A DNA stretch of 64,000 nucleotides, taken from assembly GCA_023374045.1 (NCBI GenBank), contig CM041777.1:109767588-109831587 (forward strand). The letters run 5' to 3'. This document shows positions 38,200 through 50,011 of this stretch, one piece after another. The stretch's first letter is position 1; each line of letters starts with the position of its first letter. Under the pieces are notes generated by a model that searched no databases, had not been told where the DNA came from, and was given only the letters and a program-made list of their open reading frames with translations. Both the position numbers and the translations under genes were made by a program. Source of the stretch: Limonium bicolor. Taxonomy: Eukaryota; Streptophyta; Magnoliopsida; Caryophyllales; Plumbaginaceae.

Positions 38200-38369
38200 G
38201 GAAGAGATAGAACAACTTTCATTAAGAAGATGAGGATTACAAGTTTACATGAGGATTACCCAACCAACCCATCAACCCGTGTATCCCGTGTTTCCCTTGG
38301 TGTTTTTACCTGAGTCCCTTTGAGTTCCCATAGAACCACCACTAGTAGAAAAAAGGCCTATTTCGGCGG

Positions 38370-38624
38370 TTCCAATGGGCCTATTTTGGCGGTTGTGAAC
38401 CGCCGAAATGAGCACCGCCAAAATAGGTGTACCTATCTCGGCGGTTCTTAGAGAACAACCGCCGAGATAGACCCATGGGATTGACCGATGCTGAGATTGA
38501 CCATGAGTCTATCTCGGCGGTTGTTCTCTAAGAACCGCCGAGATAGACTCATGGTCAATCTCAGCATCGGTCAATCCCATGGATCTATCTCGACGGTTGT
38601 TCTCTAAGAACCGCCGAGATAGGG
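38370..38624. repeat. Left subterminal palindrome of CACTA
   Basis: The stretch 38430-38624 is a long near-perfect palindrome. Its arms contain TATCTCGGCGGTTCTTAGAG and CATGGGATTGACCGATGC and their complements. Each arm end is itself a hairpin (CTATCTCGGCGG ... CCGCCGAGATAG), so it can fold as a cross with three hairpins. Confidence 0.85.
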
Positions 38625-38913
38625 GTATTTTTTTTTTGTTTTTTCCATCCCAGCTTTATATATATTCACCGCATTTGGTTCAATGAGCCCTGTAATAAAG
38701 CTTCATCCATACAGGGAGCTCCAGCACACATTTAAAAAGTTATAAAAGCTCCCAATTAATACCAACGACGCACCACAATTTGAGAGTTAACAAAACCAAT
38801 GCAATTACAAATAAAAAACAACATTACAATTCAAATCTACCATTACACCATCCACAAGTGTACAGAGTTACAATTACATACTCGAAAAAGTTCACAAAAC
38901 ATCTTCATGATCA

Positions 38914-39731
38914 TCAATTCATTAAACTTGTGCAGACGAACTCCGACCATTCCTCAAGCATCTCAACAATTTGAGCATCATCATACTGACCACCTTTGAA
39001 CACTTCTTCGTAAGCCTTGAAAAAAAATGAACATTAATCTAAAACGTACAAGTCTAACAACATGTAAAGAGCATAACTAAAACTTTCAAAGAATGTTACC
39101 TTGTCAAACGAGTGCTCTGGTAAAAGGTTCGACGCTCCTACTCTGTCACTCATGAATCTCATGACATAGTATCCACATTCTGAACTCCCAGGCTGCACCA
39201 AACACTATACAAACGCACATATTGACAGTTATAAATAAGTTTAAACATTATAACACAAATTTATCAATTAATAGAGTACCTTGACAGTGTTCCAAGGGAT
39301 GTTACTCTTCATTGTTTTATTCTGGAGAGATAATGCAGCTCTCATGGAACTATATACATCAGCAATATATATAGTTTTAAGCATCAGTAGCAAGTTATGA
39401 AACAATTAATGTTAAGTAATAAATAATTGTTGTTTACGATAACAAACTAATTACCCCAGTATTGCGGTGGAGATCTTCGGTCTCTTGGCATTCGTACCAA
39501 GTGAGTCAAATTGCAAGATTCGTGGGTGCTTCAACATCACCAGCACAAGCAATGACCAATGTCGACTGTCCACAAATTACACAATGTGTTGAAATCATTA
39601 AGTAACTAACACAAACTATATGTTTTAGATAATACTAAGAGAAATAGTCAAATATCATACCCTGAATGATATGGCAGCATAATAAATGACTTGTTAGAAC
39701 ATTCAAAGAGGGCATTCGTCATATATTGCAT
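38914..39731 (-). CDS. ULP1-like C48 cysteine protease domain, five exons
   Basis: ULP1 proteases cleave SUMO; relatives are often carried by plant CACTA and Mutator elements. Exons are 39731-39661, 39565-39455, 39349-39280, 39204-39100 and 39015-38914, all with GT-AG introns, giving 152 codons plus a TGA. The catalytic set is complete: His in RHWSLLVL (exon 2), Asp in LQFDSLG (exon 2), Gln in LVQPGSSEC and Cys in SSECGYYVMRF (exon 4). Exon 1 begins MQYMTNALFECSNKSFIML. The usual N-terminal part of such proteins is missing, so the gene may be truncated or have distant 5' exons. There are no stops or frameshifts. The start is uncertain, because the exon 1 ATG could be internal to a longer exon. 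Confidence 0.75.
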
Positions 39732-39899
39732 AATTAAAATAAATCAATTCTTTACTAGCTAACTGAAAACCAATTGCAAATTCAGATCATCAAACCAACA
39801 TTTTCAATTCTACACTGTATAAGTTCAAACCGGTTTAGAGATTAAAACATAATCGAGAGTTAAAATACGTACTTGTTTTTTAAGGATTTATGGAGAAGG

Positions 39900-40840
39900 G
39901 AGACTGGTGCCTGAGAGGTTAGCTTCTATGCGAGAGATCGATGCAGCAATACCACTTCTGATATGTCTATGCATGGAAGCAACAAAAAATAAATTACAAA
40001 AGAAATGCATCAACAAATATGGAAAGAAGCTAAATTATGTACTAGCACTTATATGGAATGCATCAACAAATATGGAATGCATCAACAAAAAATAAGGTTT
40101 AGTTACTTACTTGTGCACAGAGGAGGAAAGTGCAACAGTAATGGAAGAAGGCGGGAAACAAGAGAGGTGATTCACGGACTTGAATGTAGTGAGACCTGAT
40201 TAAAAACAATTTAGATATTGTTAGACATATACACATACATCAAACAATATTAATTACAAAGAGATTTTGAAAAAAAAATCGGCATGACTTTTGCATAATT
40301 TTACCTATCCCATGCTTATTATTAAGCATTCACCAACCATTCATCAACACAAATTTCCATCACAAATCAAACTAATACCAAATTTTCCATCAAACCAAAT
40401 TTTAATAATTTGTGGAAATCAAATACAAAGTAAAAAAAAAAGACACAACCATGCTTATTATTAAGCATTCCCCAATTATTAAACAACACAAATTTCTATC
40501 ATAAACCAAACTAATATATACCAAATTTATTCATCAAACGAAATTCCAATAATTTGTGGAAATAAAATACAAAGTACAAAAGAGAAAAATGATAAGTTAG
40601 ATTATATTACCGGTTCGAAAATGAATTGTTCTCCGCTCCGCTTTCAATCTACCATCAAATGGTAAAGAAGCTTCTTAAGTATTTATCTGTAGAGACACAA
40701 ATACGTATAGACACAAGAGAAACTCAGTAGTTGTGTTTGTTCCTTATATGCAGTTAGGTTGCAAATTTACAGTGAGTGAAGAGAATGAAGAGTTAAATTA
40801 AAAAAAAATTACCGGTTCCTAAATGAATTGTTTTCAGCCC
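39900..40840 (-). other. CACTA interior, AT-rich, no clear gene
   Basis: It holds a duplicated stretch (CCATGCTTATTATTAAGCATTC at about 40312 and 40450, with following AACACAAATTT and ACCAAATTT words). GATGCATCAACAAATATGGAA occurs three times (40004-40085). It may be intronic sequence of the protease transcript. Confidence 0.35.
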
Positions 40841-41280
40841 CTCTTCTCAATCGGGCGTGCGAGACGCGTGTAGCAATACCAATCTCTACAGAGGCAACGC
40901 AGACGCAAAATAAATATGAATTGAGGGCGCAAAACTATATTGCTTACAATGTTTATAATTAGCTTATAATTATAAGCACGAATAATGCTCAAACATTGTT
41001 CCACCCCATATATAAGCATAACAAATCTAGCCCAAATAAGCTAACCTAACTATACTTAAAAGAAGGGCCAAAAACAGCAAAAAAATTCACTCGGACATTT
41101 CGTCAAACACCTTGTGTGCATACATAAATTTATTAGTTTAACAACCAAATCTTGCAAAGATTTCACACACACAATAAATATCAGCATCCACAATCACAAT
41201 GTGACAACAATCTATCAATTTTAACAACACATTAATAATAATTTAAACAAAACCGAAATGAAAGTTAGGGGTTTATACTC

Positions 41281-41455
41281 ACCTGCGCCTCTGTTGCTGG
41301 GCGGGAGGACGGCGGCGACGACACCGACGCGACGACCACCGACGGCGCGACGTCCGGCGAAGGCGGGAGGAGGAGGAGGGCGGGCGACGGCAGTCTGGTG
41401 GTGGTGGCGTCGGGAAATCGCAATTCGCCGCGGAGAAGAGAGAAGAGGGGTTAAT
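41281..41455 (-). other. Probable 5' noncoding exon of the CACTA gene
   Basis: A sharply GC-rich block reads on the minus strand as a CT-rich leader (CCCCTCTTCTCTCTTCTCC) and then a GCC/GTC-rich stretch. It ends GGCGCAG before a strong donor GTGAGTATAAA at 41280. It has the look of a first exon of a transcript running toward the protease exons. The link is an inference. Confidence 0.4.
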
Positions 41456-41504
41456 TAGGGTTAATGAACTCGTAATTGTGTCGAGGCGGGCTGGGGGGTT
41501 AATT

Positions 41505-41850
41505 AAAACGATCTATTTCGGCGGTTCCTAACAAAGAACCGCCGAAATAGACCCTCTGTAATAATAAAAAAATATAAAAATACCTATTTCGGCGGTTCCT
41601 AACAAAGAACCGCCGAAATAGGTCGTTTTAAAAAAAAAAGAAAAGAAAAATAGAAACACCTATTTCGGCGGTTTCGTGTGAGGAACCGCCGAAATAGGTC
41701 TCTTTTATTTTTTTAATTATTAAATAGATCCTATTTCGGCGGTTCATATCTAGGAACCGCCGAAATAGACCCCTTCTTTACAGACCGCATACACCTCGGG
41801 CCACTATTTCGGCGGTTTTATCTACAACCGCCGAAATAGGGGCGCCGAAA
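41505..41850. repeat. Right subterminal hairpin array of CACTA
   Basis: Five consecutive hairpins of the form CTATTTCGGCGGTT ... AACCGCCGAAATAG lie at about 41511-41549, 41583-41623, 41659-41698, 41729-41769 and 41803-41840. Loops vary in length and sequence while the stems are kept. Confidence 0.85.
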
Positions 41851-42091
41851 TAGACGTTTTTTGTACTAGTGCACCCTTGACTCCCTTGGATGTGATCCCC
41901 ACAAGTTGGGATGAGCCAAAGCTACGGGTTACTAGCTCTATTTATAGTGCTAGATCTAGACCCTTCACTTATCCCAACGTTAACCTTGTAACAACCGTAT
42001 AATAATGGCTCACAAGTTACAACGGTTACAACTTAATTAACATCATCCATTAACACCTAGAAACAACTAACACTTGGGTATCTAGAAAGCC

Positions 42092-43280
42092 AGAAGTCAT
42101 AACTTCTTCTTTCAAATATTTTAACTTCCTCATAATGGGTGTGGCTACTTAGTAAACTCACATATTAGTAGGTTGTGTTTGATCGGTGAGTATTCATGCC
42201 TATCTCATTGATTTTTGGCTTTTATATTCCTATATCATACTAATCGTATAGAAATTGTTTTTGTTCCCTGCATTCGTGCTAGCATAGAAGAGAAAAATGC
42301 TCCTCATTTGTGGTTGATAAGTGATGAAAATATATACTTTTAAGGATTATTCTTACATGCATTTTACATGATTTATAACATAGTTTCACCACTTTACAGA
42401 CTTTTTTATTTACATTAGTGAACTTACATATTTTTTCTACATTCTAGGTAAATGCTCTACAAACTGACAACATCACCGTCTAAGTTAGAAAAGGTGCAAA
42501 CAAGGCACGTAGGCACGCAGGTGCAAGCAGACAGGTGCAAGCAAGCAACTACAAACAAGCCCACTACCTGCTTGCTCTTTCAACCGCGTACGAGAATTCA
42601 TACTCACACATGTATGTAGCATGCTTTATCCATGCACATCCACTAGCGGGGATTTGGTGACGGAAGCGATATTTCCGTCCACGACGGATGTCATTATAGC
42701 CATTGATATTTTTGTTTCTTTTGGTATGAATCTGAACCGTACAATCTTATATATGTGTAAATGGAGGATGCACGTTATGTGTTCATTTTACTTTCGGAAT
42801 CAGAAAGATATAGTTCTAAACTTCTTTAAAATAAAGTGTATAGTAATATTTCGGGAAGGAGGGATATATCACCGTTTTTTTTCTTTCTTAAAATAAATAA
42901 ATAGAACAAAATTCAATATTTCATTGTCTTGTATAAGTATAATGTGTTTTACTTTGAAAAGTTTTTTTTTTAATTTATGAACTTTTGAAATTGGTTTAAA
43001 ATAAAAATAAAAACTATTACGGAGGGGCTTTGGTGACCGAGAGGAAATTTCCGTCATGTGACGGACGAATTCATGGTCTTACATTTTTTAATCATTTTTC
43101 TAGTTCTAATCTAAACCGTTGAACTATCTTCGTTATTATAGTAGTAGTCCATATTATTTTTGTCGCAGATGAACATTTTTTTAAGCCAAATTCTTATCCA
43201 AACAACGTCTTTTTTTCATGCGTGTGATTACCAAGAATTTGTTTTTTTTTAGTTTTTATTCTTATTTTCCTTTATCATTA
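42092..43280. other. Unassigned stretch with GGTGACGGA words
   Basis: No gene is seen. GGGGATTTGGTGACGGAAGCG with TTTCCGTCCACGACGGA (42650-42690) and TTTGGTGACCGAGAGG with TTTCCGTCA (43030-43065) look like transposon-end words. TCACCGACGGA and TCTCCGTCACCTAATCCACTCCCC at 46074-46110 are similar in inverse orientation. Possible TIR element boundaries; not settled. Confidence 0.3.
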
Positions 43281-43289
43281 AAAAAGTTA

Positions 43290-43420
43290 AATTATTATAA
43301 CTTTTAATATATAAGTCCAAAATAAAAAAAAATTATATCATTGTTCCCCTAAATTCAAGCTATTCAAAACAAGACTAGTCATGGATATGTTTTGACAACT
43401 TTTTTTAAAAAATATTTTTA
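43290..43420. repeat. Arm of the inverted-repeat family seen at 19160
   Basis: It shares ATATAAGTCCAAAATAAAAAAA, CATTGTT and AGTCATGGATATGTTTTG with the arms at 19185 and 20470. No matching right arm was found near 45700-46000. Confidence 0.5.
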
Positions 43421-43519
43421 CATGTATACTATGATACACTAAATTGATAATATGATTCATTAATTTTGTATTATGAATAATTAAAAATGATATTATGATT
43501 CATTAAGTAATAAGTGGTG

Positions 43520-44780
43520 AATTCGACCTTTTTAGCTTTCCTATGGTGGGTTTTGGGGTGTTTTAGGGCAGGGTAATCTATTTGGAATTTGTTCTGTACT
43601 TTATATTGTAGCAACTAACTCGACAGGTTTTTAGGGTTTGTGGTATCGGGTTTAGGGTCGTTAGACCCTAAAGCCGCCACTACAAACCCTAAAAATGTCT
43701 TTGACGTTTTTAGCTTTCCTAGGATGATTTTTGGGGTGTTTTGGGTGGTAGGGTAATCTTTTTGGAATTTGTTCTGTACTTTATATTGTAGCAACTAACT
43801 TGACAGGTTTTTAGGGTTTGTGGTAGCGGGTTTAGGGTCGTTAGACCCTTAACCCGTCACTGCAAACCCTAAAAATGCCTTCGACGTTTTTAGCTATCAT
43901 AGGGGTGGGTTTTGGGGGGTAGGGTAATCTATTTGGAAACCGTTCTATACTTTACATTGTAGCAACTAACTCGACAGATTTTTAGGGTTTGTGGTCGCAA
44001 GTTTAGGGTCGTTAGACCCTAAACCCACCACTACAAACCCTAAAAATACCTTCGATGTTTTTAGCTATCCTAGGGTGGGTTTTGGGGGGTACGGTAATCT
44101 TTTGGGAATTTTTTCTATACTTTATATTGTAGCAACTAACTCGACAGGTTTTTAGGGTTTGTGGTAGCGGGTTTAGGGTAAACCCTTCACTACAAACCCT
44201 AAAAATGCCTTCGACGTTTTTAGCTATCCTAGGGTGGGTTTTGGGGGGTAGTGTAATCTATTTGGAATATGTTTCATACTTTATATGGTAGCAACTAACT
44301 CGTCAGGTTTTTAGGGATTGTGATAGCGGGATTAGGGTCATTAGACCTTAAACCCGCCACTGCAAACCCTAAAAATGCCTTCAACATTTTTAGCTATCCT
44401 AGGGTGGGTTTTGGAGTGTTTTGGGGGGGGGGGGTAGGGTAATCTATTTGAAATTTCTTTCATACTTTATATGGTAGCAACTAACTCGACAGGTTTTTAG
44501 GGTTTGTGGTAGCGGGTTTAGGGTCCTAAACCCGCCACTGCAAACCCTTAAAATGCCTTCAACGTTTTTAGCTATCCTAGGGTGGGTTTTGGGGTGTTTT
44601 GGGTGGTAGGGTAATCTATTTGGAAACCGTTCTATACTTTACATTGTAGCAACTAACTCAACAGGTTTGACCCTAAACCCGCAACCACAAACCCTAAAAA
44701 TGCCTTCGACGTTTTTTAGCTTTCCTAGGGTAGGTTTTCGATTGTATGGGGTTAGGGTAATCTATTTTGAAGTCGGTCTA
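43520..44780. repeat. Tandem array of about eight telo-box hairpin units
   Basis: The unit of about 145-185 bases runs GGGTAATCTATTTGGAA..., CTTTATATTGTAGCAACTAA, CTCGACAGGTTTTTAGGG, then an inverted repeat (TTTTTAGGGTTTGTGG ... GGGTTTAGGGTC / GACCCTAAACCC ... CTACAAACCCTAAAAA), then TGCCTTCGACGTTTTTAGC. Units begin near 43576, 43751, 43922, 44092, 44251, 44437, 44611 and 44752. Each hairpin stem contains AAACCCTA words on both strands, the plant telo-box motif. There is no coding sequence. Confidence 0.85.
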
Positions 44781-44819
44781 TACTTTATATTGCCATGACT
44801 GACTCGATAGATTTTCACA

Positions 44820-45475
44820 CCACAATTATATATAACATTTCCATGATTTATATTTAAAGGTGTCCACGAGTTCATATAAACGTTTCCACATTATTATATA
44901 AACGTTTTCATGTTTTTATATAAACGTTTCCATGTTTCTACGATTCCATGATTATTTATAACTTTTCCATGCCACAATTACTTATAAACGTTTCCACGAC
45001 ATGATTACATATAAACATTTTCATTATTATATATGAATGTTTCCATGCTACAATTATATATAACGTTTCCACGATGTATATATAAATGTATCCACGAGTT
45101 CGGATAAACGTTTCCACCTTTTTATTTAAACATTTTCACTTTGTTAGATATACGTTTCCACATTTTTATATAAACGTTTCCACGTTTACGATTCCATGAT
45201 TATATATAACGTTTCCACGCCATGATTACATATAAACATTTCCACGATCTGATTACATATAAACAATTTTCATAATTATATATGAATGTTTCCTCTCCAC
45301 GATTACATATAACGTTTCCACGATTTATATATAAACCATTCCACGTCATGATTACATATATACGGTTACCCCATTATATAATCCATGCCACAATTATATA
45401 TAACGTTTCTACGCCATGATTATATATACACGTTTCCACACAATTAAGTATAACGATTACACCGTTTAAATTTAT
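44820..45475. repeat. ATATAAACGTTTCCACG minisatellite
   Basis: About 25 degenerate units of 20-35 bases. The core AACGTTTCCA(C/T)G alternates with CATGATTACATATA or CACAATTATATATA. The array directly follows the telo-box array. Confidence 0.75.
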
Positions 45476-45640
45476 ACATTACTTAGGCTTTTTCCCATTG
45501 GGTTTTGCCTAAGGAGGTTTATAGTTAATTAATATATCACTTTTTACATCACAATTAAGTATAACGATTACACCGTTTAAATTTATACATCACTTAGGCT
45601 TTTTCCCACTGGATTTTACCTAAGGAAGTTTATATATACA
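45440..45640. repeat. Direct duplication, period 111 bp
   Basis: AATTAAGTATAACGATTACA and CTTAGGCTTTTTCCCA occur twice (second motif at 45482 and 45593), with AGGTTTATA or AAGTTTATA after each copy. This is a simple tandem duplication with a few changes. Confidence 0.7.
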
Positions 45641-45649
45641 CGTTTCCGC

Positions 45650-46900
45650 ACAATTATTTTTACGTTTAAAGTTTTATAAAAAATATTATACATCACTTTT
45701 TTAAATTTAGAAATTATAAATAATAGCTTAGTATTTTTATAATAAATTTTTTTAATTTTATAATTATTTAATATATTTTGAATTATTATGCTCCATTTTT
45801 ACATATATACATAAACAACGTATATATTAGAAAAATGATAAAATAATGATATTCTAACATTAACAAAATAAATAACTAAAACAAATACGGACCAATACAA
45901 GCATGCATGTGAGATGTGTAATAAAAAAATACAAACCACATACAAGCATGTATGTAAGATGTGTAATAAAAAAATAAAAACAAAATGGAACATCCTAGGA
46001 CATAGTCACCTAATCCACTCCCAACTACAAACCACGTGGGTGCTGAGATTAAAAAAAAAAAAAAAAGTTTCCATCACCGACGGAAAAACCATCTCCGTCA
46101 CCTAATCCACTCCCCACATCCACCCATATTCACGCATTGCAGCCTTCTACTCACATATGCGGCTGCCTACTCGCACATATATATCACCAAAATGCATGCT
46201 TTATGCACGCTAACGCTACGTACAAACCCAGCCAAACTCATGTATTCCCTCTCATCCATCTACGTAAGAGTTGCTCTCCTACTGACGTACAGTGACTGTG
46301 AACAAAAAGGAACAGAGGCGCAGGGACCACATGAGTCATGACCCATTACTTTCCATCGTGGCAAGGGCAGAGGGGATGATCGGCTAGAAGAAAAGCGCAC
46401 ACACGGGATTAGTTTTCGGACGGGAGCAAACAAAAACAGAAAATTATGAAGGTTGGACTTTTTGAGGGACACGGGAATTCGCTCGGGACAGACCCAACGC
46501 GACAGAAGGCAATATAACGCTTTTTAAATAAAAGTGTCAAATATTTAAAGATAGGACGAAACTAAAAGAAATAAAAAAGGGAAGAAGGAGAGATAGAGAG
46601 AGGGACGAAACAGACTAGAGAGAAGAAAACATAAATGAGAGAACGGGGTCGGAGAGGAGAAAAGCGACGAAAGGGGGAATAGTAGAAGACAAGGAATAAA
46701 GACCCCACCTCAATTAAAAGCTTCTTCAACAACATTATCTTTTTACTCTTCTTTTTTTTACTTTTTTAATGTCTGAGTAACTCTATTTTGTAACTTGGGA
46801 AGGGGGTTTAACCCTAAATTCCCAAACTAGCATGTAAAACCTAATTTGCTTAAATATAGTTGTTTTGTCTCTCAAAATTCAATGAATATGCTAGATTGAT
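45650..46900. other. Unassigned AT-rich and purine-rich stretch
   Basis: No convincing gene. A duplicated ATACAAGCATG...GTGTAATAAAAAAATA pair lies at 45895-45980. CACCTAATCCACTCCC occurs at 46007 and 46100. A purine tract lies at 46530-46680. Confidence 0.35.
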
Positions 46901-49787
46901 CACCTTTTTGCATTTATGGTTTCTCTAAATTTCATTTTTGACCAGATTTGATAATTTGTTGAATTAAATACTAACTTATAATAGATTATGTATTAAATTG
47001 TAAAAGTTATATAATATTTGGGGTGTATTTGGAATTACCGAAAGTTTAGGGTATGAAATGGAGTTTTTAACATCCTTGGTCTATTGGGAATTTCTAGAAT
47101 TTTATTGGGTTGATTTTGGAGTTAAAATGAATTAGGTGTATAATATATAGTTTATTATGTCATTATTATACTATGCGTAATAAAAGGGGTCAAATGGTAA
47201 TTTAAGAAAGTTAATAGGCTTGGAAATAATTCTGGACAGAAGTGGGTCTGTTCGGGATTTTAAAAATGTGTTACAACCATAGGTTATACAAATATAAGAG
47301 TATAATATCATAATATAAGATATATGGTATAGATGTAACAATATAATAACATTTGGGGTTATTATATAATTTTTAAAAGTATAGGTGAAAAGAATAAAAA
47401 TTGAAAGACTTGCGTCTGTTCAGTAATTTATGACATATTATAAACTATAGGTTATAAATGGTATAATGGTATAAATGTATAATGTATAGTTTATGACTAT
47501 AATGTAACATTATATAAATAAAGTGGTGGTTTTGTAAATAAAAGAAATGAGTGGGCTGTTACGGAAATTATGGGGTATTTATAAATGAAATTTATAATAT
47601 GATTTATAATGTTATAATGGTTGTAACACTTATAATATAAAAATATTCATTAAGGGAGGATGAATATATTATGAAGAAATATCATATTAATAAATGGTCC
47701 CATAATTCATATATATATATATATATAAATACATGATATGAAATGAATTATATAATATGATTGGACAACCATATAGTATCATTAATGGATAATATAAGAT
47801 GAGAGGATGTAATTATAAAACATTAGGTAATGAGTTCTAATGTTAAGATGTAAATTATGTAACAATAGTGAATTATATAATTCATGATATTTAATATGAA
47901 TTATATAAGTATTATATCCTTGGATAAATTAACCAAGATAAATACAACTAGGTCAAGTCAACTATCTTGACTTGTTCAACTAAATTGACAAACATGTGGA
48001 TAATAAAATGTTAAGGATGAATGTATAACATAAGAACAAGTTCTACATAAAATATAGTGACAACTATATAAATATATAATTGTATATTATTGTACATGCG
48101 ATAATGAATATATATATATATATATACTAAGTTATATAACCACAACCTATAATTAAAGGATATAGTTTGTTGGGAAGGTTATTTCATAATCAATAATGTA
48201 CAACAAAATAACACCGACATAACGAAACCCGAAAACTGAGAACCGGCAGTGGTATAATAACAGGGAATTAACTGGGAGTGATTAGTGACGGTACGGGGTA
48301 TTGTTTAGTTTTGTTGCATAGAATACTAATACGTAGTATGTACGTATTCCAGATCCGTAGACTTTCGTGGAGCTTCCGATTTAGCGTGAGAAATTACGCT
48401 AGCCTATATTTCAGTGCACGGTATGTTGTAATATGTCTTGATTGTCTCTGAGGAATTCATCAGTTCAGACTTCTGTGAAAATCTATGATAAGATTGAATG
48501 TCTGATTGTATGAATTAATATGCATGAACTGTATATTAATGTTGCTTATTACTGTTGTGTGATAACAGTACCATTCGTATATATAAACATATATATAAAA
48601 CGAACTAGCAGAAATAATGCTATCTTATATGTGTAATATAAGGAACGTAAGAATAACGTTGTATCATAGGATAATAAGATATATATTATCCGAGACTTAT
48701 ATACGGAGCATTGGCCTATTTAACGCCACTCTCGTGTCTTACATTCAAATGGTATGAATCACCTAAAGGCACTAGGTATAAGACCTTAATTAATTAAGGC
48801 ACACATTCGAAATGTTGCACTGGATCCCGAGTTACACTTAGGATTGGATTAACGACCTTAGTCTGCAGTGTTATGGAAATGGTAATGCGAAGCGATGGTA
48901 TAAGTAAATCCAAGAGGATGTGGCTCTTGGTGCGCGCTGTGATCACAAAAACGATACCAGGATGTCCGCGTACGAATTGGTAAGTATCAAAGAAATTTCC
49001 AGCGAACTAGAATGGTTCGTTGGTCAGATACTCTACTGCTAGAGTGGCTATTGTCGTGGGTGACCCGCAATAAGATATGGGTAATAATAGAGACGCGTCG
49101 TTTTAACAAGACGTTGTCATTAGGCATAAACCAAACAACTTACGAACAGCTACATAGCTCGTATATTAGGCGAACAACTTATGCTATATGGTTATGTGGT
49201 GTATGAAATGCATGTAAATGGTTGTTTTATTGTATGACTATTACTATTAATTATTTTACAGTTTAAATGTTATTCCGGTATTGCATGTAAATGAATCTCA
49301 TGCTCTCGATCAATTAACTAGGGGTCCGAGGGGGCATGATAGGCATGTAATAGCATACTCAGCAGGGGTTGATTCCATACAACAAACCATATTACTTTTC
49401 AGGAGAGTAGTTGATAGTCGACAAGGAGCACGACCTTTTGTTTAGCTGTATACTTTGGTATGGACTCTGGTATGAACTTGTATGGTTATTTTGGACTCGG
49501 GTTTTGTGAACCGAGGTGTATATATTTTTAGATACTCACGTGTATGGACTTGTATGGGATGGACTTATGTTGTTACTTTTGGTACATTAAAACTGCTATC
49601 TATCTCTTGTAGTCAATGCGGGAAAACGTTTCATATTGTGATTATCTTGTAAACGCGTTGTCACTCGTATGGGCGAGTGAGAACAGTAACACCGATAGTT
49701 TGACAGTCTTTTATTACCGCTACGATTTAATTGTTTAAGTACGAAGATTAGTTGGAAATTAGGAGCCATATTAGTAGGGGAGTTACA
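46900..49787 (+). repeat. E4 5' LTR, truncated at its start
   Basis: The LTR ends GGGGAGTTACA at 49787, just before a primer site (TGGTATCAAAGC, 49792-49803). It is in plus orientation and its middle (47010-47600) resembles the reverse complement of the E1 LTR at about 6800-7200 (GAATTACCGAAAGTTTAGGG, TATAATATATAGTTTAT). The first 2-2.5 kb expected from E1 are missing and no TGAAATACCCC start is found, so the left limit is approximate. Confidence 0.6.
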
Positions 49788-50011
49788 AAAGTGGTATCAA
49801 AGCGGAGTACCGCTCTGATTACAAGAGATAGTAGTTAAAGTACCGTGAGCCTAGGATAATTAGTTATGGGAAACCGTTGAAGAGGGTGAGATCAAGTGAA
49901 ATTTGAGAAATATGTAAAGCTAGTTGTTTAATGCCTTTAGGGCCATATGACGTAATGAATGGTTGAAGTACGGTATATTACCGAGTGTTGACTAAATTAA
50001 ACATATTTCAG

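Larger units (their letters stand above)
38340..41871 (-). mobile_element. CACTA (En/Spm) transposon, 3.5 kb, non-autonomous
   Basis: The termini are CACTAGTAGAAAAAAGG (left) and TTTTTTGTACTAGTG (right), with a 3-bp duplication CAC (38337-38339 and 41872-41874). Both subterminal zones are packed with TATTTCGGCGGTT words in inverted pairs, which in this superfamily are transposase binding sites. No transposase is recognised. Inside is a minus-strand ULP1-like protease gene. Confidence 0.93.

Noticed and set aside
41258..41458. Arg/Ala-rich open frame on the plus strand in CACTA
   Set aside because: It lies on a GC-rich block that reads better as a minus-strand 5' exon with a GTGAGT donor. No similarity was recognised.
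43520..44780. CRISPR-like regular repeat array
   Set aside because: Units of 145-185 bases diverge throughout, there are no unique spacers and no cas genes, and the host is a plant.
46036..46341. Plus-strand open frame of about 100 codons
   Set aside because: It begins in an A-run and has no family resemblance; likely chance.
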